A model generated the notes under the pieces. The model ran no database searches and had not been told where the DNA came from. It saw only the letters and a list, made by a program, of their open reading frames with translations. A stretch of DNA of 44,602 nt from Oscillospiraceae bacterium. GTDB taxonomy: Bacteria > Bacillota > Clostridia > Oscillospirales > Oscillospiraceae. The DNA lies in NCBI GenBank assembly GCA_902790375.1, contig CADARY010000036.1, positions 19,185-63,786 on the forward strand, given 5' to 3'. A program made the translations under genes and the position numbers. Of the stretch, positions 39,976 through 44,602 are shown one piece after another (positions within the stretch are counted from its first letter, which is position 1; every line of letters starts with the position of its first letter).

Positions 39976-40863
39976 ATGATTCCGGAAAAGGATTTTGAAA
40001 AGGTCGCCACACGGGTCTCCGCCGTCAGCATCGCCGGGAACACGGCCCTCTCGCTTGTGAAGCTGCTGGTCGGCATCCTGGCCCACTCCGGAGCCATGAT
40101 CAGCGACGCGGTGCACTCAGCCTCGGACGTGCTCAGCAGCTTCATCGTCATCATCGGCGTGAAGCTCTCCCGCCGCGCAGCCGACCGGGAGCACCCCTAC
40201 GGGCATGAGCGCTTCGAGTGTGTAGCAGCCATCGTCCTGGCCGTCCTGCTGGCCATGACGGGCATTCTGATCGGCTGGCAGGCTGTGGACGTGATCCGCA
40301 CCGGCAATGTGGGGCAGACCCCGCCGGGCCTTGCGGCACTCATTACGGCGGCTGCGTCCATCGTGATCAAGGAGCTTATGTTCTGGTACACCCGGCACTA
40401 TGCCCGGCTCATCAATTCCGCCGCCTTGATGGCGAGCGCCTGGGATCACCGCAGCGACGCGCTCTCCTCCGTCGGCGCCCTGATCGGCATTGCCGGGGCG
40501 CGGCTGGGCTATCCGATCATGGAGCCACTGGCAAGCCTCGTGATCTGCGCCTTCATCCTCAAGGCCGCGCTGGACATTTTCCGGGACGCTACCGACAAGA
40601 TGGTGGACCGGGCCTGCGACAGGGAGACGGAGCGCCGCCTTGCCGACTGTGTGCGCGAACAGCCGGAGATCCTGGGCATCGATAGCCTGCAGACCCGCGA
40701 ATTCGGCAGCCGCATCTACGTGGATCTGGAGATCCGCCTGGACGGCAGCATGAGTCTCTATGACGCCCACGCTGTTGCCGAGCAGGTACACGACCGCATT
40801 GAGCGGGAATTTCCCAGCGTCAAGCACATTATGGTGCATGTGAACCCGGGCATAAAAAACTGA
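39976..40863 (+). CDS. Cation diffusion facilitator (CDF) metal exporter
   Basis: 295 residues from the ATG at 39976 (GAGGTGA upstream); the longer frame reads repeat R2 and the hairpin. Six membrane helices. The metal site uses DAVHSASD (helix 2) and DHRSD (helix 5), the pattern expected for Zn/Fe/Mn/Co exporters. A C-terminal cytoplasmic domain (about 210-295) ends in HIMVHVNPG. It likely exports divalent metal for H+. It lies convergent with the ferrous iron importer, which hints at a role in iron or manganese balance. Confidence 0.93.
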   Translation: MIPEKDFEKVATRVSAVSIAGNTALSLVKLLVGILAHSGAMISDAVHSASDVLSSFIVIIGVKLSRRAADREHPYGHERFECVAAIVLAVLLAMTGILIGWQAVDVIRTGNVGQTPPGLAALITAAASIVIKELMFWYTRHYARLINSAALMASAWDHRSDALSSVGALIGIAGARLGYPIMEPLASLVICAFILKAALDIFRDATDKMVDRACDRETERRLADCVREQPEILGIDSLQTREFGSRIYVDLEIRLDGSMSLYDAHAVAEQVHDRIEREFPSVKHIMVHVNPGIKN

Positions 40864-40887
40864 CCGTTCATGAACGGTCAGCTTTTT
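40861..40887. terminator. Bidirectional terminator between the CDF and feoAB genes
   Basis: TGACCGTTCATGAACGGTCA (40861-40880) is a perfect palindrome followed by GCTTTTTT and preceded by AAAAAAC. Both stop codons lie inside the stem: TGA of the CDF gene at 40861-40863 and TGA of feoB at 40868-40870. Confidence 0.9.
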
Positions 40888-43384
40888 TATGACTGTCGCA
40901 GGGGTGGGCGCAGTCTGCACAATTGTGATTACAGCTTGCGCAGTTGTGGCAGCTCCCGGTTTTGCCGGAGCGGATTGCCCGGACGGCGAAAAACACCATT
41001 GCCCCGATCGACAGAAGAATGAGAATGTTCCAGATGTTAATCCCACGATCAAACAGCGTGCCGAACAGGCGCACGAGCAGCGCCGCGACCCAGGCCAGCG
41101 CGCACTGCCAGAGCACCACATAGGCGGCCCACTTCCTGCCAAGCTCGCGCCTGATGGCGGAAATGGCCGCCACACAGGGTGTATAGAGCAGGCTGAATAC
41201 CAGAAGCGACGCCGCAGTGAGCGGGGTGAGGGCCGTGCGTATACCGCGGGCAAAGAGCAGCTCCATCGTGGAAACGACGCTCTCCTTGGCCATAAAGCCG
41301 CTGATCAGCGAGGTGACGATCCGCCAGTCGCCGAGACCGATCGGCTTGAAGAGCGGCACCAGCAGGCCTGCCGTGACGGCGAGGATGCTGTCCTGGGAGT
41401 TCGACACCATGTTGAAGCGGAAGTCGAAGCTCTTGAGAAACCATACCATGATGGTTGCAATCAGAATCACAGAAAAGGCACGCTGCAAAAAGTCCCGCGC
41501 TTTTTCCCACAGCAGCAGAAGGACGTTGTGCACGCTGGGCAGACGGTAGTTGGGCAGCTCCATCACGAAGGGGACAGCCTCGCCCTTGAAGAGCGTTTTT
41601 TTGTACAGCAGCGCCACCAGTATTCCCACCGCAATGCCGAGCAGGTACAGTCCGGTAATGATCAGCCAGGCGTTTTGCGGGAAGAAGGCGGCAACAAAAA
41701 AGCTGTAAATCGGCAGCTTTGCCGTGCAGGACATGAAGGGCGTCAGCAAAATGGTCATGTGCCGGTCACGGTCGCTGGGCAGCGTGCGCGTGGACATGAC
41801 CGCCGGCACCGTGCAGCCGAAGCCAATGAGCATCGGCACAATGCTGCGCCCGGAAAGGCCGATCCTGCGCAGCAGCTTGTCCATCACAAAGGCCACGCGG
41901 GCGATGTAGCCGCTGTCCTCAAGCTGGGAGAGGAAAAAGAACAGCGTCACGATCAGGGGCAGGAAGCTCACCACACTGCCAACACCCTCAAAGATGCCGT
42001 TGAGCACGAGACTCTGAATGGCCGGGTTCACATGGCCGGCCTGCATGGCCTGCTCGACGACACTGCCCAGGCGTTCGATCCCTCCGGCCAGAAGATCCTG
42101 CAGGAAGGGGCCGATGAGGAAGAAGGTCAGGAAGAACACGAGACCCATAATGCCGATGAAAACGGGGATGGCGGTGTATTTGCCGGTCAGGATGCGGTCA
42201 AGCTTCTCGCTGCGCAAATGCTCCTTGCTCTCACGAGGCTTGATGAGGCAGGCGTCGCAGACCTTGCGGATGTATTCAAAACGCATGTCCGCGATGGCGG
42301 CGCTGCGGTCGAGCCCGCGTTCGGTTTCCATCTGCACCGCGATGTGCTCCAGCAGTTCCTTCTCGTTCTGATCCAGCTCCAGCTGCTCCAGAATCCCGTC
42401 GTCGCCCTCCAGCAGCTTGCTGGCCGAAAAGCGCACGGGAAGCCCGACCCGTGCCGCGTGATCCTCTATGAGATGGCTCACCGCGTGCAGGGCTCTGTGC
42501 ACCGCGCCGCCGTGCTCCTCGGCGCCGCAGAAATCCTGCCGCAGGGGTCTTTCCTGGTATTTGGCGACGTGCACCGCGTGGCGCACCAGCTCGTCCACGC
42601 CCTGATCCTTGGCGGCGGAGATGGGCACCACCGGCACCCCCAGCATGGATTCCATGCGGTTGATGTCCACGGTGCCGCCGTTTCCGTTCAGCTCGTCCAT
42701 CATGTTCAGCGCCACCACCATCGGCACGTTCATTTCCAGAAGCTGCATCGTGAGATAGAGGTTTCGCTCCATATTGGTGGCGTCGACGATGTTGATGATG
42801 GCCTTCGGCTTCTCGTTGATCACATAGTCTCGGGAGACCAGCTCCTCGCTGGAATAGGGGGACATGGAGTAGATGCCCGGCAGGTCGGTAATGGAGGTGT
42901 CCGCATGACCGCGGATCACGCCGTCCTTGCGGTCCACCGTCACGCCGGGGAAGTTGCCCACGTGCTGGTTGGAGCCTGTGAGCTGGTTGAAGAGCGTGGT
43001 TTTGCCGCAGTTCTGGTTGCCGACCAGCGCAAAGCTCAGAACCGTCCCGTCCGGCAGGGGATCGCCCGTGCCCTTGGGGTGGAACTTGCCCTCCTCGCCG
43101 AGACCGGGGTGGGCGGCAGGACGGCGCTCGGCTGTTTGCTGAGGTCTTGCGGCGGCAGTCTCCAGCGCTTCGATCCCGATATTCTTCGCATCGTCCAGGC
43201 GCAGCGTCAGCTCATAGCCGCGCAGGCGCAGCTCCATCGGATCGCCCATGGGGGCGAGCTTGATGAGCGTCACCTCGGTGCCGGGGATCAAGCCCATGTC
43301 CAGAAAATGCTGGCGCAGCGCGCCCTCGCCGCCGATGCTTAAAACACGGGCGGACCGGCCCGCTTTCAATTCGTTCAGCTTCAT
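40868..43384 (-). CDS. feoB: FeoA-FeoB ferrous iron transporter fusion with Cys-rich FeoB-associated tail
   Basis: 838 residues. Residues 1-78 form a FeoA SH3-like domain (LIPGTEVTLIKLAPMGDP). A flexible linker reaches the FeoB G domain: G1 VGNQNCGKTT (from 121), VGNFPGVTVDRKDG, DLPGIYSMSPYSSEE, ALNMMDE. About eleven membrane helices follow, with the two Cys/Gate regions (VPMLIGFGCTVPAVMSTRT, LYTPCVAAISAIR). The last 60 residues add one helix and a tail with six cysteines (CHNCASC then NCADCAHPC), like the separate FeoB-associated Cys-rich proteins of other bacteria. It imports Fe(II). Confidence 0.94.
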   Translation of the reverse strand: MKLNELKAGRSARVLSIGGEGALRQHFLDMGLIPGTEVTLIKLAPMGDPMELRLRGYELTLRLDDAKNIGIEALETAAARPQQTAERRPAAHPGLGEEGKFHPKGTGDPLPDGTVLSFALVGNQNCGKTTLFNQLTGSNQHVGNFPGVTVDRKDGVIRGHADTSITDLPGIYSMSPYSSEELVSRDYVINEKPKAIINIVDATNMERNLYLTMQLLEMNVPMVVALNMMDELNGNGGTVDINRMESMLGVPVVPISAAKDQGVDELVRHAVHVAKYQERPLRQDFCGAEEHGGAVHRALHAVSHLIEDHAARVGLPVRFSASKLLEGDDGILEQLELDQNEKELLEHIAVQMETERGLDRSAAIADMRFEYIRKVCDACLIKPRESKEHLRSEKLDRILTGKYTAIPVFIGIMGLVFFLTFFLIGPFLQDLLAGGIERLGSVVEQAMQAGHVNPAIQSLVLNGIFEGVGSVVSFLPLIVTLFFFLSQLEDSGYIARVAFVMDKLLRRIGLSGRSIVPMLIGFGCTVPAVMSTRTLPSDRDRHMTILLTPFMSCTAKLPIYSFFVAAFFPQNAWLIITGLYLLGIAVGILVALLYKKTLFKGEAVPFVMELPNYRLPSVHNVLLLLWEKARDFLQRAFSVILIATIMVWFLKSFDFRFNMVSNSQDSILAVTAGLLVPLFKPIGLGDWRIVTSLISGFMAKESVVSTMELLFARGIRTALTPLTAASLLVFSLLYTPCVAAISAIRRELGRKWAAYVVLWQCALAWVAALLVRLFGTLFDRGINIWNILILLSIGAMVFFAVRAIRSGKTGSCHNCASCNHNCADCAHPCDSHKKADRS

Positions 43385-43427
43385 TGTTCTCTCTCGTCTC
43401 TTTCAGAGTGATTATCTGTTGTATCCC

Positions 43428-43456
43428 ATTATACTTTTCCAACCCGTCTTTGTAAA
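43428..43456 (-). promoter_or_regulatory. Promoter of feoAB
   Basis: On the minus strand: -35 TTTACA (43451-43456), 17-nt spacer, -10 TATAAT (43428-43433). A short dyad CAGA-(7)-TCTG with GATAATCA (around 43405-43420) follows and faintly recalls half of a Fur/DtxR-type iron box; this is weak. Confidence 0.65.
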
Positions 43457-43497
43457 GAAGTTCGGGAAGCGAACGTCGAGAAAAGTCGAAAAAAGAC

Positions 43498-43562
43498 TTG
43501 ACAGAGCGCCTCCTTTGTATTATTGTATTAATAGCTTAATACAATAATACAAAGGAGGCGCT
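43498..43562 (+). promoter_or_regulatory. Promoter and perfect 58-bp palindromic operator of the gntR-ABC operon
   Basis: -35 TTGACA (43498-43503), 17-nt spacer, -10 TATTGT (43521-43526). A perfect inverted repeat has 27-nt arms (43505-43531 and 43536-43562) around TAGC. It covers the -10 and the AAGGAGG ribosome-binding site (43553-43559). As DNA it fits a GntR/YtrA operator; as RNA it would fold into a 27-bp stem hiding the ribosome-binding site. Confidence 0.8.
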
Positions 43563-43567
43563 GCCCC

Positions 43568-43951
43568 TTGCAGTGGCATTTCAATCAGGAGCTGCCGATC
43601 TATTCCCAGCTTGTGGACGGGTTCAGGCGGGCCATCGCCGCCGGGGTTCTCGCGCCAGGCGCGCGCCTGAGCTCGGTGCGGGACCTGTCACTGGAGGCGG
43701 GGGTGAATCCCAATACGATGCAGCGGGCCATGCAGCAGCTTGAGCGGGAGGGCCTTGTTTATTCCCAGCGCAGCCTGGGCCGCTTTGTGACCGAGGATAC
43801 GGCGGTGATCGACCGGGCGCGGGAGACGCTTGCGGCGGAGCATGTGCGCCGCTATCGGGAGGCCATGCGCAGCCTCGGCTTTACCGGAAAAGAGATGATC
43901 GCGCTGCTCGAGAGCGGCGGAGAGGAGAAAGAGAATGGAGACCTATCTTGA
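43568..43951 (+). CDS. GntR family regulator, YtrA subfamily
   Basis: 127 residues starting at a TTG (43568) placed 8 nt after AAGGAGG; no ATG fits, and the N-terminus WHFNQELPIYSQLVDGF matches other YtrA proteins. Winged helix at about residues 10-75 (GARLSSVRDLSLEAGVNPNT, then MQQLEREGLVYSQRSLGRFV). A short C-terminal helix replaces the large ligand domain of other GntR proteins, as usual for YtrA. It overlaps the ABC ATPase gene by 17 nt, the standard arrangement in which the regulator represses its own transporter. Confidence 0.93.
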   Translation: MQWHFNQELPIYSQLVDGFRRAIAAGVLAPGARLSSVRDLSLEAGVNPNTMQRAMQQLEREGLVYSQRSLGRFVTEDTAVIDRARETLAAEHVRRYREAMRSLGFTGKEMIALLESGGEEKENGDLS

Positions 43952-44602
43952 ATGCAGAGAGCTCGGCAAACGCTTTGGGACGACTCAGGCGCTTGACGGT
44001 GTGAATCTCACGGTGATGCCGGGCCGGGTGGTGGGGCTGCTCGGCCCCAACGGCAGCGGCAAAACCACACTCATCAAGCTCATCAACGGACTGCTGACCC
44101 CGACGGCGGGAGAGGTGAGCATCTGCGGCCTGCAGCCCGGGAAGGAGAGCAAGGCCCTCGTAAGCTATCTGCCCGACCGGCCCTGCCTGCCCGAGTGGAT
44201 GAACGTGCGCCAGCTTATGGAGTACTACGCGGATTTCTTCGCTGACTTCGACCGGGCGCGCGCAGCCGATATGATGGCGCGCCTGAGCCTTCATGAGGAG
44301 CTTCGGATCTCCCAGATGTCCAAGGGCACGAAGGAGAAGGTGCAGCTCATCCTGGTCATGAGCCGGCGCGCCCGCCTCTACCTGCTCGATGAGCCGATCG
44401 GCGGCGTCGACCCCGCCACGCGGGACTATATCCTTGACACCATCATCCGCAACTATGACGAGAACGCCAGCGTCGTCATCTCCACGCACCTCATCTCCGA
44501 TGTGGAGAACGTGCTGGACGATGTGATCTTCCTGCGCGAGGGCAAGGTCAGCCTGCAGGCCAGTGTCGACGACCTGCGCGAGCAGTACGGCAAGAGCGTG
44601 GA
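43935..44602 (+). CDS. ABC transporter ATP-binding protein (partial, runs off the window)
   Basis: 222 codons are visible from the ATG at 43935; the 3' end is cut. Walker A GPNGSGKTT, Q-loop replaced by YLPDRPCLPEWM, signature MSKGTKEKVQ (a variant of LSGGQ, common in YtrB/CcmA-like exporters), Walker B LYLLDEPIGGVD, H-loop ISTHLISDVE. It energises export, for example of antimicrobial peptides, or a permease encoded beyond the window. It is co-transcribed with the GntR regulator. Confidence 0.93.
   Translation, partial: METYLECRELGKRFGTTQALDGVNLTVMPGRVVGLLGPNGSGKTTLIKLINGLLTPTAGEVSICGLQPGKESKALVSYLPDRPCLPEWMNVRQLMEYYADFFADFDRARAADMMARLSLHEELRISQMSKGTKEKVQLILVMSRRARLYLLDEPIGGVDPATRDYILDTIIRNYDENASVVISTHLISDVENVLDDVIFLREGKVSLQASVDDLREQYGKSV

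Noticed and set aside
40889-43342. Open frame of about 817 codons opposite feoAB
   Set aside because: It mirrors the GC-rich codon pattern of feoAB; the protein is composed of His/Arg/Glu-rich sequence with no motif.

Overview
The window looks like a chromosomal segment of a GC-rich Gram-positive anaerobe of the class Clostridia, most likely an Oscillospiraceae-type gut bacterium. The supporting signs are strong AGGAGG ribosome-binding sites, a MurT/GatD pair that amidates lipid II, a BlaI/M56 regulatory pair, HypB, a FeoA-FeoB fusion, YtrA-type GntR control of an ABC transporter, and many cyclic-di-GMP proteins. No species is claimed. Almost every gene is complete; only the ABC ATPase at the right end runs off the window.

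Layout. 1-3842: BlaI-type repressor and an M56 membrane metallopeptidase whose outer part is a duplicated beta-helix instead of a penicillin-binding sensor. 3891-12538: a minus-strand signalling operon in the order hybrid histidine kinase, REC-GGDEF-EAL protein, free Hpt protein, amino-acid-permease/histidine-kinase/REC/REC fusion, diguanylate cyclase. This reads as a complete phosphorelay ending in c-di-GMP turnover. 12587-12962: remnant of a GH65 sugar phosphorylase, an inverted repeat and a terminator. 13105-14579: MATE exporter behind a leader with two mutually exclusive hairpins. 14586-18096: overlapping molybdenum-cofactor operon (moaA, moaC, a mogA-moaE fusion, a NUDIX hydrolase, an unknown protein). 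18110-20637: metY-metA methionine operon. 20723-27147: two HD-GYP proteins, a second diguanylate cyclase, a double zinc-ribbon protein, a lipoprotein and a PAP2 phosphatase. 27190-28057: debris of an integrated element (truncated gene fused to an integrase fragment) next to tRNA-Val(GAC). 28342-32686: operon murT, gatD, amidohydrolase, PHP phosphatase. 32641-35462: HAD phosphatase, an exported binding-protein-like protein, solitary hypB. 35706-40863: glycogen synthase with a 360-residue repetitive extension, acyltransferase, PAP2-like protein, CDF metal exporter. 40868-44602: ferrous iron transporter FeoA-FeoB with a cysteine-rich tail, then a GntR regulator behind a perfect 58-bp palindrome and the start of its ABC transporter.

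Two dispersed repeat families lie between genes: R1 (four copies, 76-133 bp, built from swappable modules) and R2 (two copies, about 80 bp). Both have inverted ends and neither encodes a transposase, so they look like non-autonomous elements.

The most interesting items are the permease-kinase fusion and its phosphorelay/c-di-GMP operon, the glycogen synthase whose repetitive extension is followed by an in-frame internal ribosome-binding site and start codon, the M56 protease with a beta-helix sensor, and the modular R1 repeats that touch promoters, a stop codon and a possible attenuator.
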